64,000 nt of DNA. It comes from Caldilineaceae bacterium (GTDB lineage Bacteria; Chloroflexota; Anaerolineae; Caldilineales; Caldilineaceae). Under the pieces are notes generated by a model. That model searched no databases and had not been told where the DNA came from. It saw nothing but the letters and a program-made list of their open reading frames with translations. The position numbers were made by a program, and so were the translations under genes. The DNA lies in the NCBI GenBank assembly GCA_026708085.1, contig JAPOVP010000096.1, positions 1 to 64,000 on the forward strand, read 5' to 3'. This document shows, in pieces, positions 1 to 9,633 of the stretch. Position 1 is the first letter of the stretch, and each line of letters starts with the position of its first letter.

Positions 1-1
1 T

Positions 2-22
2 TGCGGGGGCGGAGCCCCCGCA
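2..22. repeat. GC-rich perfect palindrome at window edge
   Basis: A 9-bp perfect inverted repeat (TGCGGGGGC / GCCCCCGCA) with a 3-base GGA loop. It has no T-run on either side, so it is not a clear intrinsic terminator. It may be a dispersed palindromic repeat or the transcription end of a gene outside the window. Confidence 0.5.
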
Positions 23-59
23 CAAGGGAGGGCCGAATAGGCCCGACCGCCCAAAACTG

Positions 60-96
60 CAGTAGTAAGTAGTCAGCAGTTAGTGGTTAGTGGTCG
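60..96. repeat. AGTAGT/AGTTAGT-type low-complexity tract
   Basis: A run of degenerate AGTAGT, AGTCAGCAGT and AGTTAGTGGTTAGTGG units, clearly non-coding in character. The rest of positions 97-353 shows no gene, RNA or promoter that I can support. Confidence 0.4.
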
Positions 97-353
97 GAGG
101 CGGCGCTTATTCTGGCGGAAACTGGAATAGGAACCGACCGTGGCCTGGCTTCTTCCAGAGGTATGCGACTGTTCACCCCCATTTTGGGATGCTCGCGAAA
201 GCGGAAGTCAATGCCAAGGGCGGGTAGAATCCTGAGACCTCTGACTAATCACACAGAATTCCAAGATTCGTCATCTTTCAGGTGGCAGCCAAGGTGAATT
301 CGGGCGGCCTTCGCTGCCAGTTGGCGGATCGACGAGGCAAGGCATCCGAGAGA

Positions 354-965
354 TTACCCACCTTCCGATATGTGCACCGGGAACTCTCTCACGCCGACGA
401 CCCGAAAGTCGTCAACAGTGCCAGCTTCGTCAGTGGCGAAAACAACGTAAAGAGGAAGAGCAGTCCCGGGCAGGAAGTCCCCCAGTTCCCGGGGCACGGG
501 GGCGGAGGGGGCCTGAAAGTAACCGAACAGACCGGGCCTCACCTCATCGAAAGGGATGGCATCTCGCGCCGCGCCCAGATCCGCATCGGGCCACTGCGGC
601 TCCATCCGAAAAGCCCGTATCACCGGCGCGTCATCGAATTCCAGCGAACAGATAAGGTAGTAGGTCTCCGGATAGTGTGCGTTCCAGGCATCGGTGGCCG
701 ACGGGTAGGCTACTGAGACCGGGTGCGAGTGGTAGATTGCCACCATTTCGTCTCCTGCCTCTTCAAACTCGAACTGTTTAAGGAGCGTCTGCGGGTCGAC
801 ATCGTAGTTGTCTATCCTGTCCTCAGCCAAGTTGCGGGCGCGGTAAAGCTGCGTCGCACGTCCCTCACGTCCTCGCAGAATGCCGCAGATCTCTTCGGGC
901 TTCCCTTCGCGGGCGTGGTCGATTATGCCGTCATAGACCGTACGGGCCAGATGAACGATGCTCAT
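354..965 (-). CDS. JAMM/Mov34 (MPN+, M67 family) metalloprotease
   Basis: A 203-residue single-domain JAMM protein. The zinc-binding signature is complete: Glu25 (EEICGIL), then His79-x-His81-x7-Ser89-x2-Asp92 in the segment HSHPVSVAYPSATD. Bacterial members of this family cleave isopeptide-like or C-terminal bonds, for instance releasing cysteine from ThiS/MoaD-like carrier proteins. No carrier protein gene is adjacent, so the substrate is unknown. The ATG at 965 is chosen because AGGAG lies six bases before it; a longer upstream extension has no such site. The gene diverges from a CHAT-domain gene across a 279-base gap. Family assignment is firm, physiological role open. Confidence 0.85.
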   Translation of the reverse strand: MSIVHLARTVYDGIIDHAREGKPEEICGILRGREGRATQLYRARNLAEDRIDNYDVDPQTLLKQFEFEEAGDEMVAIYHSHPVSVAYPSATDAWNAHYPETYYLICSLEFDDAPVIRAFRMEPQWPDADLGAARDAIPFDEVRPGLFGYFQAPSAPVPRELGDFLPGTALPLYVVFATDEAGTVDDFRVVGVREFPVHISEGG

Positions 966-1139
966 AGGATGCTCCTGAAGAGATAGGTGCGGTTGCCATT
1001 CATCGCCAGATTGGAGGGCCTGAAGATTGTACAATCGGATTGGGCAAAAGGGCTAAAGCAGGCGTACATGGCCAGAGATTCTCCGAGTGCACCGGGGGCG
1101 GTGGAGTCCGCGGCAGAGCATGCGAAAACAGGAAAGGAA

Positions 1140-1168
1140 TTGAAAAACCTAGGCCGCTATGATACGAT
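1140..1168 (+). promoter_or_regulatory. Predicted sigma-70 promoter of the CHAT gene
   Basis: TTGAAA (1140-1145), a 17-base spacer and TACGAT (1163-1168). It would start transcription near 1175, about 70 bases before the ATG at 1245. This supports the downstream start codon over a longer reading frame that begins at 987. Prediction by consensus match only. Confidence 0.45.
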
Positions 1169-1244
1169 CCTGCCCACCACTTCAATCAGCAAATGCCCGC
1201 AATTCGATACGGGCTCAACTGACTGCCGCTCAGAAAGGGGACGC

Positions 1245-3434
1245 ATGGCAGGGGTAGAAGGCAGACGACAGGAGTTTTCGTCCAGACACTGGGACGATCG
1301 CCAGCTCCTGCATATCGTGGACTCGGTCCTGCGCCGGTTCTTTCGCAGCTATTGGAGTCTCGACCCGCTGACGCGTAGCCAGGTAGACCGTCTGCGGACG
1401 GCGGCGGCGACGGCGGCAGGGGAGACTGACATTAGCGCGCTGGAAAGGCGCGGAGTGCTGACCGGCTTCCTGGACGACCTCGCATCTATCGACGCGACGC
1501 TGCCGCTCATCGAAGAAGCGTTACGCGGCGACATTGCGGGTGACAATCCCGGCTACGGGAGGGCCATGGGCATCAGCTACCTGCAGGCGCTCAACGTCCT
1601 GCGGACAATGCGTGATGATCCGTCCAACTACGTACCGCGTTCCTTTCAGATACCGCCCGCTCCGGCCCTTCGGGGCGCCGCACCCCCGACCAAAGGTTCA
1701 AGCGGAAATCGGCAAGCGGGCGCCCCGGCGCGACGCGGCGTATCCCCTGGACGCCAAGACGCAGCCGCACCCGCCGCAGGTGCTGCCGATAGCGGCGCGG
1801 TCATCCAGTTTCATACCTACGTCGACTTTCCGCCGACAATTTCCAACCGGAATGATGTCAAGTATCCCCTGGTCGTGCAGCTGGTTCGCGACCTTCCTCG
1901 CGAAAGCCGGGGCCAAACTGAAGTCGGCATCGCGTTTCAGAATGAAGTCGAGTATGTGGACGTTGTCGTGCGCGCGCCTGGCTTTGAAGAGGTCAGCGGC
2001 TATGGCGCAGGTTCGCGTGAAGGGCCCGCCTTACGGCGAACGATCGCGGTACCGCAGGACGGCGACTCGCAGCCGGCTGTTTTTCTCTTCCAACTGGTCG
2101 ACGATCGGACGGGCCCGCATTGGGTTACGGTCGATTTCTACCACCGGGGCAGGAACGCAGGTTCACTGACACTGGAGGTCGCGGTAAGGAGCTTTCCGTT
2201 CCTGCGCGCCGGTACTCGGCGAGGGGAGGGCGTCAGCGTCGAGGAAGGCGAGGAGCCGCCGGCTTTCGGCACGGCCTCAGTTGTCCGCGCCGTCGACGGC
2301 GTTACCATACCGCAAGGTACGCCAATTCCGGCGGCAGACGTCGAGTTGCGCATCACCCGAGACGCCGACGGCCGCACACTTCATTTCCATCTCCATTCGC
2401 AGAAGCTTTCTACTTTGGATGGGCGCAACGCGGGCTCGATCGTATTCAACGACCTCTCCAGGCCCGACCTGTTTTTCGACCGGCTTGCAGAGAGGCTTAG
2501 CGCCCTCGCGGCCCGGGCGGGCACCGACCTGACCGGAGACGAAGCCATCCGCATGGAGGACGAAGTCGCTGATCTCGGCATCGAGCTCTATGAGCAACTC
2601 TTCCCTGCTCCTCTGCGACAGCTCTACTGGGAGATCAAGGCGCGACGGGATGCCGGAGAGCTGGATAATCTGCTCGTAGTCAGTGACGAGCCGTGGATTC
2701 CGTGGGAGCTGGTTAAGCCCTATGACGTGGTGGACGGCCAGGATGTCGAGGACGACCATCTGGCGGGGGCCTGGCGTATGAGCCGCTGGCTGGCGGGCGC
2801 AGCCGTGCCATCCGACCTGAAAATCCGGGCCGCCTGCCTCGTTGCGCCGATGATTTCGCTGGATTTCGTGACCCAGGAGATTCAGTATTTCGACAGCCTC
2901 GCATCACGTCAGATCGAGATCGCGCCGCCGATCACTACGCGCGCCCAGTTCCTTGAGCTGGCGGAGCAGGGCGGCGCCCAGCTGTTTCACTTCGCCACCC
3001 ACGGCAACTACAACCAGGAATTTGTGGACGAGTCGCCGATTGTATTGGAAGGCGATCCTCTCTTCCCCAGTGACCTGACAAGGCGCCGTGCCAAGGGACT
3101 GCGTCGGGAAAAGCCGCTCATTTTCCTCAATACCTGTCACGGCGCCCGTGTCGGCTACAACCTGACCGGCCTGGGTGGCTGGGCACAGCGCCTGGTGGAC
3201 CATTTGGGCGTCACTGCATTCGTAGGCGCGCTGTGGGAAGTGCACGATGAGCTGGCCTCGAAGTTCGCACAGATCTTCTATGAGGAGCTTTGGGCGGGGA
3301 AGACGATGGGCGAAGCCTTCCACTCGGCACGGCAGCAGATCCGCGCCATGCAGGCCGCCAACCCCACCTGGCTCGCCTACACGCTTTACGGTGATCCCAA
3401 TAGCCGCGTCTCCTGGCAGTCGGAAGGTCGCTGA
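1245..3434 (+). CDS. CHAT-domain (caspase-like) protein
   Basis: A 729-residue protein. The C-terminal third is a CHAT domain, the caspase/separase-like cysteine protease fold. It carries the catalytic pair His586 (HFATHG) and Cys631 (NTCHG), followed by the usual tail ending in AYTLYGDPN. Residues about 1-125 form a helical region of unknown family. A low-complexity Pro/Ala/Gly linker (about 130-180) follows, then two beta-rich segments before the CHAT domain, which may bind partners. The frame stays open back to 987, but the ATG at 1245 has an AAGGGGA ribosome site and a plausible promoter upstream. CHAT proteins are often effectors of signalling or self-killing systems. Here the only neighbours are a divergent JAMM protease and mutS, which starts 23 bases downstream. 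Confidence 0.8.
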   Translation: MAGVEGRRQEFSSRHWDDRQLLHIVDSVLRRFFRSYWSLDPLTRSQVDRLRTAAATAAGETDISALERRGVLTGFLDDLASIDATLPLIEEALRGDIAGDNPGYGRAMGISYLQALNVLRTMRDDPSNYVPRSFQIPPAPALRGAAPPTKGSSGNRQAGAPARRGVSPGRQDAAAPAAGAADSGAVIQFHTYVDFPPTISNRNDVKYPLVVQLVRDLPRESRGQTEVGIAFQNEVEYVDVVVRAPGFEEVSGYGAGSREGPALRRTIAVPQDGDSQPAVFLFQLVDDRTGPHWVTVDFYHRGRNAGSLTLEVAVRSFPFLRAGTRRGEGVSVEEGEEPPAFGTASVVRAVDGVTIPQGTPIPAADVELRITRDADGRTLHFHLHSQKLSTLDGRNAGSIVFNDLSRPDLFFDRLAERLSALAARAGTDLTGDEAIRMEDEVADLGIELYEQLFPAPLRQLYWEIKARRDAGELDNLLVVSDEPWIPWELVKPYDVVDGQDVEDDHLAGAWRMSRWLAGAAVPSDLKIRAACLVAPMISLDFVTQEIQYFDSLASRQIEIAPPITTRAQFLELAEQGGAQLFHFATHGNYNQEFVDESPIVLEGDPLFPSDLTRRRAKGLRREKPLIFLNTCHGARVGYNLTGLGGWAQRLVDHLGVTAFVGALWEVHDELASKFAQIFYEELWAGKTMGEAFHSARQQIRAMQAANPTWLAYTLYGDPNSRVSWQSEGR

Positions 3435-3457
3435 AAGCATCCGGAACAAACATCGCC

Positions 3458-6124
3458 ATGACAACCCCGATGCGCCGTCAGTACCTGCAACTGAAAAGCC
3501 AGCATCCGGAATGCATTCTCCTGTTCCGCCTGGGGGACTTCTACGAAGCTTTCGATAGAGATGCCGAGATCGTTGCCGAGGTCTGCGATGTTGTGCTCAC
3601 CAGCCGGCCGGTCGGCAACAGTCAGCGCGTGCCGCTAGCCGGCGTTCCATATCACAGCGTCGAAGGTTACTTGGCGAAACTGGTTGAGGCCGGTCACAAA
3701 GTAGCTGTCGCGGAACAGGTCAGCGAGCCGGGGTCGGGTCTGGTGGACCGGGAGATCCAGCAGGTAATCACCAAGGGTACCATCGCGGAACCTTCGATGC
3801 TGGACGACGACCGCAACAACTATCTTGTCGCCGTTCTGTTCAACGCCCGCGGCGATGAGGCGGGCATTGCTTATTGTGACATTACCACTGGTGAGTTTGC
3901 GGCGACACAGATCGACAGCGGCGGCTTGGCTGAGACCGAGCAACGACTGGAAGAGGAGTTGGCCCGCTTGCGGCCAAGCGAGCTGATTACGTCCGATTGG
4001 AATGCCGAAGAGAGCAGGCTCGCGCCATTGATCGCCAGTTTGCAGGCGCTTGTTTCGCCAGTTGAAGCCTGGCAGGTGGAGATTGACACGGCCCGCGATG
4101 CGCTGCAACGGCATCTCGGAGTCCGCAGCCTGGACGGATTCGGCCTGCAGGAAAGGCCGCAGGCCGTGCGCGCGGCCGCCGCCATCCTTGCCTACTTGCA
4201 GGAGATGCAGCCCAGCGCTCTCTCCCAATTGGTCAGACTGCACAGCTACGCTGTGAGCGAGTTCATGGTGTTGGACGACTCCACACGGCGCAATCTTGAA
4301 TTGACGGAAACGATTCGCGGTGCCGACGTTCGCGGCAGCCTTCTTGGCGTGTTGGACGAGACACTGACTCCCATGGGAGGACGGCTGCTGCGGAGCTGGC
4401 TGGGACGTCCGCTGCTGGACGTTGCCCTCATCAACGAGAGGTTGGAGGCAGTCCAGACACTGGTGGACGAAACCGATTTGCGCGCGCAGATTCGCGACGT
4501 TCTGCGAGGGATGGGCGACTTGGAGCGTTGGATCAACCGCATCACGCAAACCAAAGCACTGCCGCGCGATCTGCTTGGTGTCCGGGAGGTCCTCGGCCAG
4601 GCACCGGGCCTTCGCGAACTGTTCAATTCGACCGTTCCGGGCTTAGGCCGAGGGCCGGGAAATGGGACTGTGCCTCGTGCCTCTGCCGACGCGTTTCCCG
4701 CCCAGATGATGGCCAGATTGCCGGACTGTTCGCCCTCTTTCGAACTTCTGCAGCGTGCGATCGACGAGGAGCCTTCAGCCACGCTGGCGAAACCGGGCAT
4801 AATCCGGCCCGGATACAGTGAAGAGCTGGATGCCATCGTAGAGAACAGCCGCCACGCAAAGGAGTGGGTTGCCGCGCTTGAGAATGTAGAACGCGATCGC
4901 CTAAATGTCCCAAGTCTGAAAGTCAGCTACAACAAGGTTTTCGGCTACTATATTGAAGTGAGAAACACGCATGCGGACAAGGTACCGACGGAATACATCC
5001 GCAAACAGACGCTTGCGAACGCGGAACGCTACATAACGCCGGAGCTTAAGGAGTTTGAGTCACAGATCCTCAACGCCGACGAGCGCCGCCTGGCGCTGGA
5101 GCAAGAGCTTTTCCGCTGCGTCTGCGCTGACCTGACCGCGCACGCCGACGAGATTCGCTGCCTGGCCGGAGGGCTGGCCCTGCTGGATGTGTACGCGTCG
5201 ATGGCCGAGGTTGCGGTCAAGCGTCGTTACTGCCGCCCTGAGATCGACGAAGGCGCCGGAATCACGATCACGGATGGGCGCCACCCGGTTGTGGAGTTGA
5301 CGAGCGACGAGCCCTTCGTCCCCAACGACGTGCATCTCTCTGCCGGCGAACTGATTCACATCCTTACCGGGCCGAACATGTCGGGCAAGTCCACGTATCT
5401 GCGGCAGACGGCCCTGATCACTCTCCTGGCCCAGATTGGCTCCTTTGTGCCTGCGACCGCCGCCCAAGTCGGTGTTGTCGATCGGATATTCACTCGCATT
5501 GGCGCCAGCGACGAGCTCCACCGCGGGCAGTCCACCTTCATGGTCGAAATGATCGAGACGGCCAACATCCTCAACCACGCTACCGAACGCAGTTTGCTGA
5601 TTCTGGACGAGATCGGTCGCGGCACCAGTACATACGACGGTCTGGCCATCGCCTGGGCCGTGGTGGAGCATATCCACAATAGCCCATCGCTGCGCGCCAA
5701 GACGCAGTTCGCAACCCACTACCATGAGCTGACCGACCTGGCTGAACGGCTGCCCCAGATCGTCAACTACAATGTGGCCGTCGACGACAGCGGCGACGAC
5801 GTTGTGTTTCTGCGCCGGATCCTGCCCGGCCGGGCCGACCGGTCCTATGGCGTGCACGTGGCGCAGATGGCTGGGTTACCGAGGGGGGTTGTGCGGCGGG
5901 CGGGGGAGATCCTGCTCGATCTGGAGGCCTCCGGCGCGGCTGGGCCATCGACTCTTTTGGATCAGACTCCCGGACGTAAGCAGAAAGACGCCATGCAGGT
6001 AGGTCTTTTTGCCGACGACCACCCGGTCGTGGAGTCGCTGCGCGCGCTGGACGTGGATGCCCTTTCCCCGCTGGATGCGCTCAACCGGCTTTACGAGCTC
6101 AGGCAGCTAGCTGAATCCAGTTGA
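3458..6124 (+). CDS. mutS: DNA mismatch repair protein MutS
   Basis: An 888-residue, full-length MutS1. It recognises mispaired and looped bases and recruits the downstream repair machinery in an ATP-dependent way. The N-terminal mismatch-recognition domain has the Phe-x-Glu motif in GDFYEAF. The C-terminal ABC-type ATPase has Walker A at residues 638-645 (GPNMSGKS), a Walker B segment LILDEIGRG and the conserved THYHEL element. The internal region has the expected lever and clamp helices. The gene starts 23 bases after the CHAT gene with no clear ribosome site and may be read from the same transcript. No mutL is present in the window. Confidence 0.97.
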   Translation: MTTPMRRQYLQLKSQHPECILLFRLGDFYEAFDRDAEIVAEVCDVVLTSRPVGNSQRVPLAGVPYHSVEGYLAKLVEAGHKVAVAEQVSEPGSGLVDREIQQVITKGTIAEPSMLDDDRNNYLVAVLFNARGDEAGIAYCDITTGEFAATQIDSGGLAETEQRLEEELARLRPSELITSDWNAEESRLAPLIASLQALVSPVEAWQVEIDTARDALQRHLGVRSLDGFGLQERPQAVRAAAAILAYLQEMQPSALSQLVRLHSYAVSEFMVLDDSTRRNLELTETIRGADVRGSLLGVLDETLTPMGGRLLRSWLGRPLLDVALINERLEAVQTLVDETDLRAQIRDVLRGMGDLERWINRITQTKALPRDLLGVREVLGQAPGLRELFNSTVPGLGRGPGNGTVPRASADAFPAQMMARLPDCSPSFELLQRAIDEEPSATLAKPGIIRPGYSEELDAIVENSRHAKEWVAALENVERDRLNVPSLKVSYNKVFGYYIEVRNTHADKVPTEYIRKQTLANAERYITPELKEFESQILNADERRLALEQELFRCVCADLTAHADEIRCLAGGLALLDVYASMAEVAVKRRYCRPEIDEGAGITITDGRHPVVELTSDEPFVPNDVHLSAGELIHILTGPNMSGKSTYLRQTALITLLAQIGSFVPATAAQVGVVDRIFTRIGASDELHRGQSTFMVEMIETANILNHATERSLLILDEIGRGTSTYDGLAIAWAVVEHIHNSPSLRAKTQFATHYHELTDLAERLPQIVNYNVAVDDSGDDVVFLRRILPGRADRSYGVHVAQMAGLPRGVVRRAGEILLDLEASGAAGPSTLLDQTPGRKQKDAMQVGLFADDHPVVESLRALDVDALSPLDALNRLYELRQLAESS

Positions 6125-6383
6125 GAAGCATTAGACCCAGATCTTACACGCTGAAAGAGCGGAAACATTGGGTCCTGTCGCTTGAGAGTGGCGAGGAAGG
6201 TGGAGTGCACTCGAGTCGGAGCGCTTCGCCGCGGCGTATAGCTACCTGATTTCAGTTCCGGTGGCTGCTTCATAAATTGTATGAGGAGAGAACCGTAGCG
6301 CGGAGAAGAACTGCGGTCCCCGCACTACCGTTTCCAGGTATAGAGGTCTTGCAAAGCAGGGTCGAGCTGCCTACTTGAAGGGA

Positions 6384-6821
6384 CTAACCCTCTGGCTGAG
6401 CCGTCTGATTCGGGTGAATCGTGGTGCCCGGCCACATCGTGGTGACCTCGCTCACGTCTATGGTGATGCCATCCGGATCTTCGACCTTAAAGGCGGGCTG
6501 CTCAAGGTTGTCGGGGTCAAGAGGCGTTTTGCCGCCCAGCCCGTCGGAGAAGATCGTGTATCCCATATCGCGCAGGCGGCGGGCTGCGGCCGCAACGTCC
6601 GGGACGCCCACGCCGATGTGCAGGTAGTCGAGCATGCCGCCTATGTGTTCTGGCCGGTCGTCGCCCTGGTGCTGAAATACGGCGAAATTGTGGTAGCCGT
6701 CGGTCAGGTCGTAGCGGATGCCCCTTTCGCCGGCGACACGCAACCCCAGGCCATCGCGCCAAAAGCGGATTGATTCAGAGAGATCGGACGCTCGTACCCC
6801 CACATGGATCAAGACACTCAT
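6384..6821 (-). CDS. VOC (glyoxalase/bleomycin-resistance) family protein
   Basis: A 145-residue vicinal-oxygen-chelate protein made of two beta-alpha-beta-beta-beta modules. Metal-ligand candidates include the His of the first strand (LIHVGVR), the His of LHIGVGV and the C-terminal acidic position in TIDVSE. The family includes glyoxalase I, epimerases and extradiol dioxygenases, and the reaction cannot be assigned. The ATG at 6821 is supported by AGGAG eight bases upstream; the longer frame to 6887 runs into the preceding gene and lacks a site. It is the last gene of a minus-strand run with the TPP enzyme and the Gfo/Idh/MocA oxidoreductase. Confidence 0.75.
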   Translation of the reverse strand: MSVLIHVGVRASDLSESIRFWRDGLGLRVAGERGIRYDLTDGYHNFAVFQHQGDDRPEHIGGMLDYLHIGVGVPDVAAAARRLRDMGYTIFSDGLGGKTPLDPDNLEQPAFKVEDPDGITIDVSEVTTMWPGTTIHPNQTAQPEG

Positions 6822-6883
6822 TCTTTTTCTCCTTACATCTGTTAAGCAAACATAGGATGTGCCGTCAGATACACCGGTTACCT

Positions 6884-8530
6884 TCAACGGTCCCAGCGCG
6901 AGCGGCGGGATTCAAGATTGGAATGGACATCGATAAGCACGGTCTCCCCTTCGGCATTGAGCCGTTGGGCCCTCTGCAAGGCCGGAGTCATCTCAGCGGT
7001 CTTCGTCACGGTAATCCCGACTGCACCGAGGCCTTCCGCGATCTTGGCGTAATCGCCGACCATATGGCTGACGCCGAATCGCTCGCGCGCGGTGGCAAAG
7101 TTTCCCGGCGCGTATGTCGCCATGCCGCCGTTATTGAGCAGCACCGTCGTAATCGGCGCCTTAGCCCGCACTGCCGTTTCAAGGTCCAGGCCGGACATGC
7201 CGAAGGCTCCGTCGCCCATGAGGTTAAGGCAGAACTTTTCGGGGTGCGCCAGTTTGGCCCCAATCATCAGTGGCAGGCCAAAGCCGAGGTGCGTCGTCTT
7301 GCCCCAGCCGATGTAACTGTTCGGTACGGTGGCAGTGTAGAAGGGAACGATTGAGTCGCGCGGTGCGCCGGCGTCGTGAGTGACGATGCTGTTTTCCCAG
7401 TCGAGGGTGCGGTCGATATCGTGGATCACGCGGTACGTATTGAGAGGCTCTTCGTCCGACGTCAGCAGAGGCATCCATTGGTCCAACCACGGCTTCCTGC
7501 AGGCGGCGATCTCGGCTGCGGTTTGGCGGCTCCTTTCGCCCCGGCCATCGCCAACCTGCCGTCTTAGCGATTCGATCATCGCCTCCAAGGTCAGCCTGGC
7601 ATCACCGACGAGGCCGATGTCAACAGACTCATCCTTGTTGATGTCATCGGCGTCGATCGAATTCTGAATGATCACCTTGCCCGGCAAGATTATCTGACAG
7701 TATGGGCCGCGCGTGAGGCTGGAGCCGATTGCGAGCAGGAGGTCGCACTCCTGTAGCCAGCGGTGGGCAGGCAGTGTCGTGGCGCGGCTGCCCGCGCCAA
7801 GGCAGAGAGGATGGCGCTCGTCAAGAGCCGACTTGCCCGGCATCGTGCAAAATACCGGAATGCCGGTAAGTTCAGCCAGTTCCCGCAGCGCCGCGCTGGC
7901 GCCTGCGAACAGGACACCGCCGCCTGCCCAGATGACCGGTTTCTCCGCCCGCAGCAACTCTTTTACCGCTTCGTCAATGGCGGCCTCGGCGGGAACCTGA
8001 CGCATCAGCGGAGGAGGTCGATAATCTAACGCGTTCTCGGGGACCTCCTGGTCGCACACATCCGTCAGCATTTCCACGACGACCGGCCCCGGCGGCCCAT
8101 TGCGCAGCGCATGGAAAGCCCTTCTCATCACCGCCGAAACCTGATCGGGCCGGTAGATCGCCTCAACACGTTTGACGATGCCCTGGTAGTTGCTCGCGGC
8201 CGAGAAATTGGGTTTCACAGCCAGCTGATCCAGATTGACACCGCCGGGCAGGACAAGAATCGGGACATTGTCGGCATAGGCCTGGGCAATCCCGCCCATC
8301 GCGTTCTCGGCGCCGGCCTGCGATTGGACGGCGACCACGCCAAAGCGCTGGCGGCCGCTGGTGCGGCTGTAGCCATCCGCGGCCATCACAGCGCCGCGTT
8401 CGTGGCGGAAATTGATCGGCCGGATGCCGACCTGGGCGGCTGCTTCGATCAACGGGTTGGACGGATAGCAGGCCAGCCAGTCGACCCCTTCCGCCTTTAA
8501 TATCGCTGCGATGGCTTCAATTCCATTCAT
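6884..8530 (-). CDS. Thiamine pyrophosphate-dependent enzyme, acetolactate-synthase-like
   Basis: A 548-residue protein of the pyruvate oxidase/acetolactate synthase superfamily. The N-terminal pyrimidine-binding domain carries the activating Glu in HERGAVMAADGYSR. The C-terminal TPP/Mg-binding domain shows GDGAFGMSGLDL about 25 residues before LLNNGG, the classical GDG-NN motif. Family members decarboxylate or ligate 2-oxoacids and acyl-CoAs. The specificity is unknown, and the surroundings argue for catabolism rather than branched-chain amino acid synthesis because no regulatory subunit (ilvN) is present. It lies between the oxidoreductase (68-base gap) and the VOC gene (62-base gap), all on one strand. 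Confidence 0.85.
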   Translation of the reverse strand: MNGIEAIAAILKAEGVDWLACYPSNPLIEAAAQVGIRPINFRHERGAVMAADGYSRTSGRQRFGVVAVQSQAGAENAMGGIAQAYADNVPILVLPGGVNLDQLAVKPNFSAASNYQGIVKRVEAIYRPDQVSAVMRRAFHALRNGPPGPVVVEMLTDVCDQEVPENALDYRPPPLMRQVPAEAAIDEAVKELLRAEKPVIWAGGGVLFAGASAALRELAELTGIPVFCTMPGKSALDERHPLCLGAGSRATTLPAHRWLQECDLLLAIGSSLTRGPYCQIILPGKVIIQNSIDADDINKDESVDIGLVGDARLTLEAMIESLRRQVGDGRGERSRQTAAEIAACRKPWLDQWMPLLTSDEEPLNTYRVIHDIDRTLDWENSIVTHDAGAPRDSIVPFYTATVPNSYIGWGKTTHLGFGLPLMIGAKLAHPEKFCLNLMGDGAFGMSGLDLETAVRAKAPITTVLLNNGGMATYAPGNFATARERFGVSHMVGDYAKIAEGLGAVGITVTKTAEMTPALQRAQRLNAEGETVLIDVHSNLESRRSRWDR

Positions 8531-8598
8531 ACTCGGATCCCAGAATGCCGCACTTCGCGGTGGCTGTTGAAGTCGGAAACCTGTCCCTCCAGTTTCCT

Positions 8599-9633
8599 CT
8601 ATCGTGTGAGAGGCTGAGGCAGGGCAGACAAATCTACCTTCTGCGGCTTGCCGGAGTGGATCGATGCGATGATCGTCTCAACCAGCAGTGTGGACAGGAT
8701 GCCCGCTTGCGGCGGCACATACGGTTCCGTGTCGTTGCGGATCGCCTCGACCAGCAGGGAAAGGCGTTCGATTGGCGGCGGGGTCAGGGTCTCATCCTTT
8801 TGTCCTTCCTTCGGGTCCGGGGTCGAAAAGCTGACTTTGCGGAAGTGTTCGTAGAGGACTGCCGTATCATCGCCGTCAAAGAATTCGAAGAACCACTTGG
8901 AAATAACGGAATTGAAGCCGGCGTCGCTCATCAGAAAGGTGCCGACGGATTCGTTGGCGAAGCGAATCGTGGCCGCCACCGAATCCACCATGTCGTCGCT
9001 GCCCAGTTCGCCGGGATGCGTAATCTGGCCGCCGGTTGCGTAGACCTCCACCGGCGCGCTGTCATGGATCCAGCACAGATAGTCGACCATGTGAACGCCA
9101 ACATCCCACAGCGGCCCGCCGCCTTCGACAGGATGCCAGCGCCAGCGGTTCAGGTCGGCGCGGCCCATCATGCACTGGCTGTGACTTACCTTGGGTGCGG
9201 TAATGCGCCGACGAATGGCGCGCGCGGCACCTGAAAAGCGAATGGAGAAGTTAAGCATCAGTTTCGTGCCTGCAGCCTGCATTGCTTGGTGGATGCGCAG
9301 GCAGTCGGCCGTGGTCATTGCCATCGGCTTTTCGAGGAAGAGATGTTTGCCGGCCTGCAGCGCTGCGACCGCCAGCTCGGCGTGGGAACTGTGGGAAGTG
9401 GCAATTGAAACGATGTCCACAGAAGGGTCGGCAAAGACGCGCTCCGGGTCGGTGGTGGCGAATTCTGCGCCGTGTTGCTGCTGCAGCTGTTCAGCCATTC
9501 CAGCTTGAATATCGCAAAAGCCGCGCACGGTTACGCCTTCAGTTGAGGCTGCCCAGCCGGCATGTGCCCGGCCCGCGCCACCACATCCAATTAGCGCCCA
9601 TCCCAAGGCCCCCTTCGCGCCGTTCACAGTCAT
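8599..9633 (-). CDS. Gfo/Idh/MocA family NAD(P)-dependent oxidoreductase
   Basis: A 344-residue protein. The N-terminal Rossmann domain has GCGGAGRAHAG for the dinucleotide, followed by the conserved EKPMAMT segment whose Lys is catalytic in the family. The C-terminal substrate domain has the GVHMVDYLCW helix with the typical Asp/His positions. Members oxidise or reduce sugars, inositols and related hydroxy compounds. The ATG at 9633 follows a GAGGTGA site. It is the first gene of a minus-strand catabolic run and diverges from the PhyH gene at 10043. The substrate is not inferable. Confidence 0.88.
   Translation of the reverse strand: MTVNGAKGALGWALIGCGGAGRAHAGWAASTEGVTVRGFCDIQAGMAEQLQQQHGAEFATTDPERVFADPSVDIVSIATSHSSHAELAVAALQAGKHLFLEKPMAMTTADCLRIHQAMQAAGTKLMLNFSIRFSGAARAIRRRITAPKVSHSQCMMGRADLNRWRWHPVEGGGPLWDVGVHMVDYLCWIHDSAPVEVYATGGQITHPGELGSDDMVDSVAATIRFANESVGTFLMSDAGFNSVISKWFFEFFDGDDTAVLYEHFRKVSFSTPDPKEGQKDETLTPPPIERLSLLVEAIRNDTEPYVPPQAGILSTLLVETIIASIHSGKPQKVDLSALPQPLTR

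Noticed and set aside
987-1244. N-terminal extension of the CHAT protein back to 987
   Set aside because: It overlaps the likely promoter (1140-1168), has no ribosome site and looks unlike protein; the ATG at 1245 has AAGGGGA.
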